A stretch of DNA of 64,000 nucleotides from Paenibacillus allorhizosphaerae (GTDB lineage Bacteria; Bacillota; Bacilli; Paenibacillales; NBRC-103111), in assembly GCF_910594985.1 (NCBI RefSeq), contig NZ_CAJVCE010000014.1:108969-172968 (forward strand). Direction: 5' to 3'. The translations under genes were made by a program, and so were the position numbers. The notes under the pieces are model-generated. The model was not told the DNA's origin, ran no database searches, and saw nothing but the letters and a program-made list of their open reading frames with translations. Of this stretch, positions 52,954 through 62,204 are shown in pieces (the stretch's first letter is position 1; each line of letters opens with the position of its first letter).

Positions 52954-53895
52954 CTATTCCAAATCGTCCATATCTTCCGCAAGCGATTCGGTCAGTTTAT
53001 TCGTAAACTGCAGAGCAGCGTTGTAGCCCATTCGCTTCAACCGGTAATTCATCGCCGCCACTTCAATAATAACCGCCAAATTTCGTCCCGGGCGCACAGG
53101 GATGGTCACAACCGGAATATCGGTTTCGATGATTTTCGTCGTTTCCTCATCCAGTCCTAGACGGTCATATTGCCTTTCTTGCTGCCATGTTTCCAAACGA
53201 CAGACGACGGAAATTTTTTTCGAGCTTCTCACGGCGCCGGCTCCGAACAACGTCATGACGTTGATGATCCCGATACCTCGAATTTCAAGCAGATGCTGAA
53301 TCAGCTCGGGTGGGTTCCCTATCAATTGATAATCGGCGGTTTGACGAATCTCCACCGCGTCGTCGGCAATCAGACGGTGTCCTCGCTTGACGAGTTCGAG
53401 CGCGGTTTCGCTTTTGCCGATGCCGCTGGAACCGGTAATTAGCATGCCAATCCCGTATATCTCTACAAGAACGCCGTGAATTGTCGTTGTCGGTGCGAGC
53501 CGGTTTTCCAAAAAGCCGGTCAGCCGGCTCGTAAAGATCGTCGTGGCTACGCCGGTTCTCGCCACGGTAATCCCACGATCATTGGCCGCAGCAAGCAATT
53601 CGATCGGCGGCTCCAAGCCGCGGCTTATAATGATGCACGGCGTGTCCTCGTGTGCACAAAGGCGCACCATCCGATCGGTTCGTTCTTCGGAGGAAAGTCC
53701 ATCGAAAAACGTCAGCTCCGTCTTCCCTAATATTTGAACCCGTTCGCTCGGGTGAAACTCGAAATAACCGGCCATTTCGAGCCCTGGCCTGTATAGGTCG
53801 GCTACCGTAATCGGTCGCTTCAGTCCCTCTTCGCCGCAAATGACCTCCAGATGGAACTCTTTCACTAAATCCGACACTTTCACTTTTTTCGGCAT
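52954..53895 (-). CDS. hprK: HPr kinase/phosphorylase
   Basis: 313 residues. Walker A GSSGIGKS at 155-162, the catalytic H140 region IHGVLVEIYG, and the C-terminal signature RNLAVIIEVAAMNYRLKRMG. It phosphorylates Ser46 of HPr or Crh when sugars are abundant and removes the phosphate otherwise. It heads the hprK-lgt-ppaX-yvoF operon. The likely target is the protein encoded at 34627. Confidence 0.97.
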   Translation of the reverse strand: MPKKVKVSDLVKEFHLEVICGEEGLKRPITVADLYRPGLEMAGYFEFHPSERVQILGKTELTFFDGLSSEERTDRMVRLCAHEDTPCIIISRGLEPPIELLAAANDRGITVARTGVATTIFTSRLTGFLENRLAPTTTIHGVLVEIYGIGMLITGSSGIGKSETALELVKRGHRLIADDAVEIRQTADYQLIGNPPELIQHLLEIRGIGIINVMTLFGAGAVRSSKKISVVCRLETWQQERQYDRLGLDEETTKIIETDIPVVTIPVRPGRNLAVIIEVAAMNYRLKRMGYNAALQFTNKLTESLAEDMDDLE

Positions 53896-53982
53896 GGTGA
53901 CCTTCTCCTTTATGTTCCCAATAATCCCATCCTATATAATTTATCTAGTGAAATCAACCTTTCCATGACCAATTACGGCATA

Positions 53983-54357
53983 TTATGCTTCATCGGGGTT
54001 CGAATGTTCGCAGTCATGGATCTTCATTTCCGTACAGCATCTTTCCAATTCTGGCCTTGCCCAATGCTCGGCCCATTTCCTGATCTCGTCCAATACCGGT
54101 TTAAATGCCCTTCCTTTTTCCGTAAGCGCATACTCGATTCGTACCGGCATTTCCGGATATATCGTTCGTTGAACAAGGCCCGCCGATTCGAGTTCTTTTA
54201 ATCGTTCGGAAAGAAGTCTGCCGCTAATCGATAATTGGCAACCGATTTTGGAAAACCGCTGAGGTCCCGTCAACAGTTGTTCGAGCAAAAAAATGGTCCA
54301 GCGTTTGCTCAGCAATTGAATCGTTTGCGTCATTTCGCACTCCTGCTGTTCGATCAT
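53983..54357 (-). CDS. HxlR-family transcriptional regulator
   Basis: 124 residues. A single winged-HTH domain: TIQLLSKRWTIFLLEQLLTGPQRFSKIGCQLSISGRLLSERLKELESAGLV is the family pattern. It has a cysteine near residue 7, as in redox-responsive relatives, and two near the C-terminal end (ERCCTEM), so thiol or aldehyde sensing is conceivable. Monocistronic; target unknown. Confidence 0.85.
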   Translation of the reverse strand: MIEQQECEMTQTIQLLSKRWTIFLLEQLLTGPQRFSKIGCQLSISGRLLSERLKELESAGLVQRTIYPEMPVRIEYALTEKGRAFKPVLDEIRKWAEHWARPELERCCTEMKIHDCEHSNPDEA

Positions 54358-54423
54358 AACCGCACCCCGACTTTCGTAAGATCAAATCCCTTTACGAATC
54401 TTTCGCCGCACCCTCCAAGCAGC

Positions 54424-54456
54424 AAAAAAGGCCAGCCTGGATAGGACTGACCTTTG
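54424..54456 (-). terminator. msmX terminator
   Basis: AAAGGCCAGCC and GGACTGACCTTT pair imperfectly; TTTTTTG follows on the minus strand. Confidence 0.75.
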
Positions 54457-54470
54457 TTTTCAATCAACTA

Positions 54471-55595
54471 TTATGCATTTACCAAGATGGACAAGGTTGT
54501 CTCTTTGTCAAAGAAATGAACTTTGTTCATGTCGACCGCAAGCTTCACGTTCGTGCCTTCTTTCATGCCAGAGCGGCCGTCTACGCGCGCAACTACGCTT
54601 TGCGTACCAAGTCCGTTCAGGTACAGGAACATTTCGTGACCCAGGTTCTCGGCAACCTCGATGTGTGCGTTCACGATCGTGTTCGGGGATGCTTCCATAA
54701 AGATCGCTTCTTCGTGGAAATCCTCCGGACGAATGCCGATGATCACTTCTTTGCCGACATAGCCTTTTTCACGCAATACTTTTGCTTTGCCCTCCGGAAT
54801 TTCCACATTCAATCCTGGAGCCTTGAAGTACAAGCTTCCGCCTTGCTCTACAAATCCACCCGTAATGAAGTTCATGGAAGGAGAACCGATGAAGCCGGCA
54901 ACGAACATGTTCACAGGGAAGTTATAAATCTCTTCCGGTGTAGCCGCTTGTTGAATAATGCCTTTATCCATAACGACGATCCGATCGCCCATCGTCATGG
55001 CTTCTGTCTGGTCATGTGTTACGTAGATAACGGTCGTTTCAAGACGCTTGTGAAGCTTGTTGATTTCCGCGCGCATCTGTACGCGCAGCTTTGCGTCCAA
55101 GTTGGAAAGCGGTTCGTCCATCAGGAACACTTGCGGTTCACGAACGATCGCACGACCCAAGGCAACGCGCTGACGCTGACCACCGGAGAGCGCCTTAGGC
55201 TTGCGTTCCAGCAAATGCTCGATATCGAGAATTCTAGCCGCTTCGCGAACGCGGGCATCGATGTCGGCTTTCTTGAATTTACGGAGTTTCAAACCGAAAG
55301 CCATGTTTTGGTACACGCTCATGTGCGGATACAAAGCGTAGGACTGGAATACCATCGCGATATCGCGGTCCTTCGGAGCTACGTCATTCACCAGACGGTC
55401 GCCGATGTACAGTTCGCCTTCCGTAATTTCTTCAAGACCGGCGATCATACGAAGTGTAGTAGACTTACCACAGCCGGAAGCTCCTACCAATACGAGGAAC
55501 TCCTTGTCCTTGATATCCAAGTGGAAGTCTTTAACCGTTGCTTCTTCTGCCCCCGGATATCTCTTAACGATGTGGTTCAAACGTACACCTGCCAT
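54471..55595 (-). CDS. msmX: Multi-sugar ABC transporter ATPase (MsmX/UgpC type)
   Basis: 374 residues. Walker A GASGCGKST at residues about 37-45, signature LSGGQRQRVALGRA near 135, Walker B VFLMDEPLSNLD and a C-terminal MalK-like OB regulatory domain. In Bacilli one MsmX energises many sugar importers that lack their own ATPase. No permease is adjacent, which fits this shared role. GGGGGAATAAATC precedes the ATG. Confidence 0.93.
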   Translation of the reverse strand: MAGVRLNHIVKRYPGAEEATVKDFHLDIKDKEFLVLVGASGCGKSTTLRMIAGLEEITEGELYIGDRLVNDVAPKDRDIAMVFQSYALYPHMSVYQNMAFGLKLRKFKKADIDARVREAARILDIEHLLERKPKALSGGQRQRVALGRAIVREPQVFLMDEPLSNLDAKLRVQMRAEINKLHKRLETTVIYVTHDQTEAMTMGDRIVVMDKGIIQQAATPEEIYNFPVNMFVAGFIGSPSMNFITGGFVEQGGSLYFKAPGLNVEIPEGKAKVLREKGYVGKEVIIGIRPEDFHEEAIFMEASPNTIVNAHIEVAENLGHEMFLYLNGLGTQSVVARVDGRSGMKEGTNVKLAVDMNKVHFFDKETTLSILVNA

Positions 55596-55685
55596 GATTT
55601 ATTCCCCCTACGAGATAGTATCGTGTTATGACTTCATCTTACCCTACCTGCTCGTAAATGACTATGCACAATCTTCACAAAAAAA

Positions 55686-56807
55686 TCACTTTCTTTTCGT
55701 TACTTTGTACAATAGTATGGCGATCTTCACAATGACGGCATCGTTGAACGTGCGAACGTCAAGTCCCGTCTCCTGTTTGAATTTATCCAACCGGTAAAGA
55801 AGCGTGTTGCGGTGAATATACAGTTTTTTCGCCGTTTCGCTGACATTGCAATCAAGCTGAAAAAACTGCTCCAGCGTCGTTAGCGTCTCCGCATCCAGCG
55901 CCACATCCAGACGCTTCAGCACGCGTTCGAGGAAGCTCGCTTTCTCATTTTCCGGAATCAGATGCACCAGCTTCTCCAATTGCAATTCCCATGGCAAGTG
56001 CATATTGTTGCCGATATGATATGTACGCCCGAGCATGATCGTTTCTCTCAGCTGCAGCACGACGGCATAGAGCGATTTTGCAGGCATAATCGGGTAATGA
56101 ACGGCCAGATGGCTCTCCCCCACCCATTCGCTCTCCAGCATCTCGTGCAATCCGTAGCCTATGGCCGCAAGTTTGTCTTCCAGCGTCTCGTCCTGCTGGT
56201 CATCGCGCTCATCACCTGCATCCATGGACAATATTTTTTCCGGAGCCAAAATGAGCCACTCTTTATCCGTTAATGGAATTAATGTAAGCTCACTGTCAAA
56301 AAACGTTTCGAGCAGCTTCTTCAGGTCCGCATAATATACCCGCCGCGATGTAGTATAGTCGCCGAACAGCAGTAATGGGATTTTTGTCGAATATAACGAC
56401 AATTGGGATACGAGCGAATCGGGCATTTCCGCCTGCGTCATGCCGAGCTCCTGCTGTCCGCGAAACCATTCCCGAACGAGCCCCGCCTTGCGTTCTTCTT
56501 CGCTGCCAGAATATGATGATTTGTGATCCTGGTTGCTTTTCAGGTCCAACATCAGCTCGACCAGCTGCCGCTCCACCGGCTTTACGCCAGCAGCCTCCAT
56601 TTGCAGCAATACGGCCGTCTGTCCTTCCCGATGTACGAAAAAAAACACGCTGCCTTCTCTCACGACGCTTCGAGGCTGCTGTGTCGGTTCATCGGCATTG
56701 TGTTCCTCCTGCGCGATCCGACGCCAATCTTCCCAAGGCCATAAGACGGTTTTTACCGGAAGGCCCAGTGCATGCTCCAACTGCTGTCTCACCCGTTCCC
56801 AGTCCAT
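55686..56807 (-). CDS. PucR/CdaR-type transcriptional regulator
   Basis: 373 residues. The C-terminal PucR HTH reads NVSETAKKLYIHRNTLLYRLDKFKQETGLDVRTFNDAVIVKIAILL (near 315-365). The central region resembles a GGDEF-like CdaR domain; the N-terminal 170 residues are not recognised. It sits 90 bases upstream of msmX in transcription order and could regulate it. Confidence 0.85.
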   Translation of the reverse strand: MDWERVRQQLEHALGLPVKTVLWPWEDWRRIAQEEHNADEPTQQPRSVVREGSVFFFVHREGQTAVLLQMEAAGVKPVERQLVELMLDLKSNQDHKSSYSGSEEERKAGLVREWFRGQQELGMTQAEMPDSLVSQLSLYSTKIPLLLFGDYTTSRRVYYADLKKLLETFFDSELTLIPLTDKEWLILAPEKILSMDAGDERDDQQDETLEDKLAAIGYGLHEMLESEWVGESHLAVHYPIMPAKSLYAVVLQLRETIMLGRTYHIGNNMHLPWELQLEKLVHLIPENEKASFLERVLKRLDVALDAETLTTLEQFFQLDCNVSETAKKLYIHRNTLLYRLDKFKQETGLDVRTFNDAVIVKIAILLYKVTKRK

Positions 56808-56879
56808 CCTTCAGGCTCCCCACCTATTTATCTTTAGTTGCTTTTATTGTAACACATCATCGCCCTTCATGCTTTTTCA

Positions 56880-56911
56880 TAAAAAAGGAGCAAGCGCATC
56901 CGCCCGCTCCA
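56880..56911 (-). terminator. Terminator of the NlpC/P60 gene
   Basis: GGAGC (with inner CG-rich pairs) and GCTCC form the stem; TTTTTTATG follows on the minus strand. Confidence 0.75.
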
Positions 56912-56932
56912 TGCCGTCTTTATAAGGTAGAG

Positions 56933-57784
56933 TCAGTTGATCACTCTGCGAGCTGTCACGTAGTGATCTTTCCACCAGCCCGATTCGATCGTGCTGTATT
57001 TCACTCCTCCTTCCCCGTACGTATGTATCATCATGCCGTCGCCGATATACATCCCGACATGTCCGATCTTGCCTTTGGAGTTTACCGTTGTAAAAAAAAC
57101 CAAATCCCCTGTATCCAAATTCGCTTTGCTCACAAATGTCCCTTCCTTCGCCTGGTTGCGAGACACGCGCGGCAGCGTAATGTCGTGCTTGGCGAAAATC
57201 CACTTCATGAACGAGGAGCAATCGAATGTATTCGTCTGTCCGTATTTCGCGCCGAAGACGTACGGTGTACCCAAATATTTTTGCGCGGTAAGTACAAGGC
57301 TAACGCGTTTTTGGTCCTGTGCCGATAAAACCCGTCTTGCTCCGATGAATTGGCTCTTATAGTCGTTTACACTTCTGGTTACGACTTCGCCGCTGGACTT
57401 TGAACTGCTTATCATTTTATTGTTGCCGATATAAACGCCAGTGAAGTCCGGGCTGCTGCCTTTACCGAAAAACAGCACGTCGCCTGCTTTCGCGCTGCTA
57501 AGCGATTTGATAAGCGGTTTGTTCATCTTGAACTGATCGTCCAGCGCACGGGGCATGGAATAATCGAGCAGCCTGTAGATATAGTAGTTGAGGCCGGCAG
57601 CGTCAAAACCTTTGCTCGGGGATTCCGCTCCCCATGCATAGTCTTTTCCTGTCATTTTTTTAGCGATGGAAACCGCATCCATATCGTCGTAAGCAGCCAT
57701 TGCGGGCCCGGCCAGCACACCCGTCAATAGGATCGTCATGGCCACAGTTATACCGGTCGTACGAATTACAGCGCGTTTGAACAT
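56933..57784 (-). CDS. Secreted tandem NlpC/P60 protein, first domain dead
   Basis: 283 residues with a signal peptide ending near AMAAYDD (30). Two NlpC/P60 units follow. The second (about 160-283) is intact: C189 in TFDCSSFMKW, H242 in GHVGMYIG and H254 region. In the first (about 36-155) the equivalent of the cysteine is A62 (GFDAAGL) and the histidine position reads Phe114 (DFTGVYIG), so it cannot be catalytic. It should cleave peptide crosslinks in the cell wall; the dead domain may bind peptide or regulate. No LysM or SH3 wall-binding domain is visible. Confidence 0.9.
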   Translation of the reverse strand: MFKRAVIRTTGITVAMTILLTGVLAGPAMAAYDDMDAVSIAKKMTGKDYAWGAESPSKGFDAAGLNYYIYRLLDYSMPRALDDQFKMNKPLIKSLSSAKAGDVLFFGKGSSPDFTGVYIGNNKMISSSKSSGEVVTRSVNDYKSQFIGARRVLSAQDQKRVSLVLTAQKYLGTPYVFGAKYGQTNTFDCSSFMKWIFAKHDITLPRVSRNQAKEGTFVSKANLDTGDLVFFTTVNSKGKIGHVGMYIGDGMMIHTYGEGGVKYSTIESGWWKDHYVTARRVIN

Positions 57785-58148
57785 GAATTCTTCCTCCCAA
57801 GTTGTCTATTATTCCCCATGTTTGGGCATTATCGTTCCTGTACTCACAGATTACCATGGGAGAAAAAACCGACGCATTACGCAATTGTTGCCTCTATTCG
57901 TATCCTTCTGGGAGGCCGACCAACAATAGCCATCCCCCGCCGAACAGACCTTGTCTCCGATCAGCTTGGAGTCATTTTCGTTGCCGTAAACAAAAGGCTG
58001 GAAAGCCTTGATATTTCCTCGCTTTGCGAGTTCGATCTCTTGCAGAGTGCAAGCGAAACGGCTCCCTTGGCGGATCAGAACGGTCTGCCTGAAGTACCAT
58101 TTTCCTTCGTTGGTAATTATGTGTGATCGCCATAAATGGGCTGGCTAA
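57785..58148. other. Divergent intergenic region, no gene seen
   Basis: About 360 bases between the NlpC/P60 and LarA genes. It should carry both promoters, but no convincing -35/-10 pair was settled. A 102-codon plus-strand frame here lacks a good start and family features. Confidence 0.45.
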
Positions 58149-59468
58149 ATGAGGATAATTTATCGTGTTGTGGAAATAATTCAAATGTTCATGCATTCGG
58201 CTGCAAAGGAGGAACCGTCCATCCCTGTCCTTCGTTACGGTAAAAACGCGCTTTCTGTAGCTATCCCTAAAGCGTACGATACGATTACATACGTCCAGCA
58301 TGATACTGTAGATTTGGATGAACGGAGCTCCCTGTTGCGCATTCGTCAAGCATTGGAAGCACCCATCGGAACCCCGCCTCTGCGGGAGCTTGCCGCCGGA
58401 AAAGGGCGCGCCGTCATCCTCGTCAGCGACGGAACTCGCCTGTGCCCCACATCGCTGCTGCTCGGTCCGCTCTTGGAGGAGCTCAACATCGCCGGCATCG
58501 CAGATCAGGCGATCGACATCGTCGTCGCACTCGGGCTTCACCGTAAGCATACGGCTGATGAGCTGGAGCGATTGGTCGGAAAAGAGGCGTATAACCGGGT
58601 CCGGGTGCATAATCATTCGCCCATTGCCGAAGATTGCGTGCATGTCGGTACAACTTCGCTCGGAACCCCGGTGGAAATCAACCGGACGGTTGCCGAAGCC
58701 CCCTTGCGCATTGTGACCGGCAATATTGAGCCCCATTCCCTTGTCGGCGTTTCAGGCGGCGTAAAGGCGATGATCCCCGGCGTAGCCTCTCATCGCTGTA
58801 TTGAAGCGAATCACAGCTTGTCCCTTAAAGTAAAAGCTGCACCAGGTGATCCGGATAATGACATCCATCGCGACTTGGAACAATCGCTGTCCTTTCTTCC
58901 AATTGATTTCCTGCTGAACGTCATCGTGAATCACGACCGGCAAGTCATTCATGCGGTAGCAGGTCATATTATCGACGCCCATCGTGCCGGCGTATCTTAT
59001 GCCGCCGATCTTTTTGTCGTCCCGGTAGAGAAGCGATATGACATCGTTATCGTTTCACCGGGCGGCTCGCCGAAAGATCTGCAATTGTACCAATCGCTCA
59101 AAGCGCTTCGCAATGCGGCATCCTTCGCAAAACCGGGGGGAGCGCTTATTCTTGTCGCGGAATGCCCGGAAATGCTCGGCAACGGCATATTTCAATTTTG
59201 GATCGAAACGATGCCGAATCGGGAGCGAATGGTGGCCAGGCTGCAGCAAAATTTCGTGGTAGGAGCACATAAAATACTGCACATCGACGAAGTGCTTCGC
59301 AGCTACAAAGTCTACTTGCATTCTTCCCTGCCCACGCATGTAACGGAGCTTCTCGGGTTTATTCCAGCCCCGGATTTAAACGGGGCCATCGCTTCCGAAA
59401 CTTGCCACCCGGACACTACGGTGGCCGTTATGCCGTTCGGCGCTCTGACGTATCCAAGAAATGGTTAG
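58149..59468 (+). CDS. larA: LarA-family nickel-dependent racemase
   Basis: Up to 439 residues. The family-defining positions are present: SDGTR near 95, the His in GLHRKHT, the His in GNIEPHSLVGVSGGVKAMIPG with the cofactor-binding Lys, and the final His in EANHS. LarA of Lactobacillus uses a covalently bound nickel-pincer nucleotide; the substrate class (lactate or another 2-hydroxy acid) cannot be read. No larB, larC or larE lies nearby. The start is uncertain (58149 or the ATGs near 58185-58191), since no good ribosome binding site is seen. Confidence 0.85.
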   Translation: MRIIYRVVEIIQMFMHSAAKEEPSIPVLRYGKNALSVAIPKAYDTITYVQHDTVDLDERSSLLRIRQALEAPIGTPPLRELAAGKGRAVILVSDGTRLCPTSLLLGPLLEELNIAGIADQAIDIVVALGLHRKHTADELERLVGKEAYNRVRVHNHSPIAEDCVHVGTTSLGTPVEINRTVAEAPLRIVTGNIEPHSLVGVSGGVKAMIPGVASHRCIEANHSLSLKVKAAPGDPDNDIHRDLEQSLSFLPIDFLLNVIVNHDRQVIHAVAGHIIDAHRAGVSYAADLFVVPVEKRYDIVIVSPGGSPKDLQLYQSLKALRNAASFAKPGGALILVAECPEMLGNGIFQFWIETMPNRERMVARLQQNFVVGAHKILHIDEVLRSYKVYLHSSLPTHVTELLGFIPAPDLNGAIASETCHPDTTVAVMPFGALTYPRNG

Positions 59469-59545
59469 CGTTGTACCCTTTTAGAAAGCTTCTGCAAGTT
59501 TTTACCATATGTAAAGTTCATCCTACTCCGGGAGGCGGTTTGTTT

Positions 59546-59938
59546 ATGAATTGGGGCCATTGGCCAATGGAACGGGTTGTATTTGCGTTTGTCGGTATCG
59601 CTTTTTTGGCTCTCTGGGTGCAAGTCACGCTGTCCCACTATCGGCAAAATTTTCATCACAAAGCGATGTGGGTCCCGGTTATTTCCGCTCCGGTGTTTAG
59701 TCTGACGGCGTTTGTGCTTGCTCTGGCAAGACTGGAATGGCTTCTGTCGCTGTTTTTGTATTTGATGTGGTTCGGGGTATTGGCCGGGGGTGTTGGTTTC
59801 TATTACCACTTTCACGGCGTCGGAATCCGTGTCGGCGGTTATACGATGCGAAATTTTCTCGTCGGTCCTCCCGTGGTGCTGCCGGTTATGTTCAGCGCGC
59901 TTAGCGTACTCGGTCTGATTGCATATTATTGGAGGTAG
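59546..59938 (+). CDS. Four-helix membrane protein, possible anchor
   Basis: 130 residues, four membrane segments (about 8-28, 40-62, 66-90, 105-128). The ATG at 59546 has GGGAGGCGG upstream; a longer frame from 59402 lacks one. It ends four bases before the gluconate dehydrogenase-like subunit gene, so the two are almost certainly cotranscribed. His residues (HYRQNFHH, YYHFHG) could bind heme or quinone, but no motif is definite. A membrane anchor for the dehydrogenase is inferred from context. Confidence 0.7.
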   Translation: MNWGHWPMERVVFAFVGIAFLALWVQVTLSHYRQNFHHKAMWVPVISAPVFSLTAFVLALARLEWLLSLFLYLMWFGVLAGGVGFYYHFHGVGIRVGGYTMRNFLVGPPVVLPVMFSALSVLGLIAYYWR

Positions 59939-59941
59939 GCT

Positions 59942-60550
59942 ATGAAGCGTACGTCCCGATATCCTTTTTACGATGTGATGAACGAACAACGGGCCTGGGA
60001 TGACCATACCCGCCATATCGTCAATTCCCGTGTTCATACGGAGGGCGAATATGTCTTCCTTATGACTGTGGAAGCCGAAATGCTGCGTTCCTGGTGCTCG
60101 CTGTTAATGGATGATAATCGACCTGAAGTGATACAGTATGTCATTGATCATTTCGACCAATCGCTCGGTTCCGGCAAAGAAAGCCAGCGAAAACCCGGGG
60201 AGCCCCCGTTAAGTCAGCTTGTACGAGGCGGTCTCCATGCACTGGATCAAGCCTGCCAATCGATGTTTACGGAACATTTTTTTCATCTGGAAGCCGCACG
60301 CCAAAAACAAATTATGACCGATATTAGCGAAGGTCAGGCGCTTCCGGCGGAAATTTGGAAGCCCGTGCCTCAAACCGCTTTCTTTCAAAAAATGCTGTCG
60401 CTCACGATTGACGCCTATTATTCTCATCCGAAAATATGGTCGGATATCGGCTATGCCGGGCCCGCCTATCCGCGCGGTTATGTACGGATGGATCTCGGAC
60501 AACTCGATCCTTGGGAGCCGAAGGAGGATACGAAAAAAAATGAAGCGTAA
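59942..60550 (+). CDS. Gluconate 2-dehydrogenase subunit 3-like protein
   Basis: 202 residues. Its pattern (SRYPFYDVMNEQRAWD..., FFHLEAARQKQIMTDI, FFQKMLSLTIDAYYSHPKIWSDIGYAGPAYPRGY) is that of the small subunit 3 of membrane gluconate dehydrogenases. Unlike Gram-negative relatives, no Tat signal peptide is seen. It overlaps the GMC gene by 11 bases. This subunit is thought to chaperone or stabilise the GMC flavoprotein. Confidence 0.85.
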   Translation: MKRTSRYPFYDVMNEQRAWDDHTRHIVNSRVHTEGEYVFLMTVEAEMLRSWCSLLMDDNRPEVIQYVIDHFDQSLGSGKESQRKPGEPPLSQLVRGGLHALDQACQSMFTEHFFHLEAARQKQIMTDISEGQALPAEIWKPVPQTAFFQKMLSLTIDAYYSHPKIWSDIGYAGPAYPRGYVRMDLGQLDPWEPKEDTKKNEA

Positions 60551-62114
60551 ATATGGAGACGAAACGGTCGACGTCGTCATTGTCGGAGCAGGCGCCGCAG
60601 GCGGCGTACTGGCTAAGGAACTCAGCGAATTCGGCATGAAGGTCATGGTTCTTGATGCCGGACCGCTTCGCGATGCACAACACGATTTTGCCAGCGACGA
60701 GCTGTCCATGCAAAGCCTCGGTTGGCAGGACACCCGCATTGTCGACGGCAGCGATCCTTTGCAGATGGGACACAACAATTCCGGATATGGAATCGGCGGC
60801 GGTACGGTACATTTTACCGGCGTGTTCCTGCGGTTTCACGAGTCCGATTTTCAAACCCGCACGATCGACGGCGTCGGGGAAGATTGGCCGATCACCTACG
60901 ATGATTTGGAACCGTACTACACGAAGGTAGAAAAGGAAATTGCGGTTTCCGGTCCCAAACATTTCCCATGGGGACGATTTCACGGCCCTTATCCGTACCC
61001 GGAACGGGATCCGATCAGCCCCAATGCGCAAATCTTTTCCATAGGCTGCGAAAAACTCGGTATTCCATGGGTCGTTACGCCGCTCGCGATTTTATCGGCA
61101 CCTTTCGAAGATCGCCCGCCTTGCATTAATCGCGGCTTTTGCAATCAGGGATGCATGCCCAATGCAAAATTCAGTACGTTGATCGTCCATATTCCCAAAG
61201 CGATCCGTGCAGGCGCTGAGGTGCTCGCGGACTGTATGGTAACGCAAGTGAATATGGGCAGTGATGGACGCGCAAGCGGCGTTACCTTCGTACATGAAGG
61301 CCAAACGTATGAGCAGCGTGCCAAACTAGTCATATTAAGCGCGTTTGTTGTGGAAACCCCGCGCTTGCTTATGAACTCGGCCAACTCGATGTTTCCTGAA
61401 GGACTGGCCAACAGCAGCGGCTGGGTCGGAAAAGCGTTCATGACCCACAGCAGTCACGACGTATACGCGCGATTTGATAAGGAAATACGTCTTTATAAGG
61501 GCACGCCGGTCCTAGCTACGACGCAGCATTTTTACGATACGTCGTCTGACCGTGATTTTGTAAGAGGATATACCCTCCATGCTCACGGCGTAAGACCGCT
61601 CGGCTTCGCTCAGGGCATTGCCCAGTCGGGCGGCGGCCAGCTGGTGTGGGGATCGCGTTTGCGCGAAGCGATGCTCGATTACAACTATTACGGCCGCATA
61701 ACGCTTGTGGGCGAAGTATTGCCCGATCCAGCGAACGCGATTACGCTGAGTGATGAGAAGGACCAGCACGGCTTGCCTCGAGCAAAGGTCACGTTCAGTT
61801 ACGGCAACAACGATCTTCGCCTCATCCAGCACGCGATCGGGAAAATGAGCGATATTTTGGAAGCTGCGGGAGGTAAAAGCGAATTTGTCGTCCCTGACAC
61901 AGCTCATTTGATGGGCGGCTGCCGTATGGGAAATGACCCTTCTCATTCGGTTGTTAATTCTTATGGACAAACTCATGATATTTCGAATCTGTTTATTTGC
62001 GACGCGAGCATCTTCGTCACTTCGGGTGGCGGAAACCCGACTAATACCGTGATGGCACTTGCCTCCAGAACGGCACAATATATAAAGGAAAAAGCGTCTA
62101 GGCTGGAACTGTAA
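60540..62114 (+). CDS. GMC-family flavin dehydrogenase, gluconate 2-dehydrogenase-like
   Basis: 524 residues. FAD Rossmann motif DVVIVGAGAAGGVLAKEL at 10-27, and the C-terminal GMC signature HLMGGCRMGNDP followed by ASIFVTSGGGNPTNTVMA. The ATG at 60540 overlaps the subunit-3 gene and has AAGGAGGA. By family it oxidises a sugar acid at C2. The Gram-negative enzyme passes electrons to a cytochrome c subunit, which is absent here; the small membrane protein may stand in for it. Confidence 0.88.
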   Translation: MKRKYGDETVDVVIVGAGAAGGVLAKELSEFGMKVMVLDAGPLRDAQHDFASDELSMQSLGWQDTRIVDGSDPLQMGHNNSGYGIGGGTVHFTGVFLRFHESDFQTRTIDGVGEDWPITYDDLEPYYTKVEKEIAVSGPKHFPWGRFHGPYPYPERDPISPNAQIFSIGCEKLGIPWVVTPLAILSAPFEDRPPCINRGFCNQGCMPNAKFSTLIVHIPKAIRAGAEVLADCMVTQVNMGSDGRASGVTFVHEGQTYEQRAKLVILSAFVVETPRLLMNSANSMFPEGLANSSGWVGKAFMTHSSHDVYARFDKEIRLYKGTPVLATTQHFYDTSSDRDFVRGYTLHAHGVRPLGFAQGIAQSGGGQLVWGSRLREAMLDYNYYGRITLVGEVLPDPANAITLSDEKDQHGLPRAKVTFSYGNNDLRLIQHAIGKMSDILEAAGGKSEFVVPDTAHLMGGCRMGNDPSHSVVNSYGQTHDISNLFICDASIFVTSGGGNPTNTVMALASRTAQYIKEKASRLEL

Positions 62115-62204
62115 CTTTCGTCACGAAGGATCATCTCTCTTGTTGAGGTGGTCCTCGTTTACTTTTTGCATGAGATACCTGTAAAATGAAAGGAAAAGGA
62201 GTGA

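Noticed and set aside
57818..58126. 102-codon plus-strand frame between the NlpC/P60 and LarA genes
   Set aside because: No ribosome binding site and no family resemblance; kept as intergenic.
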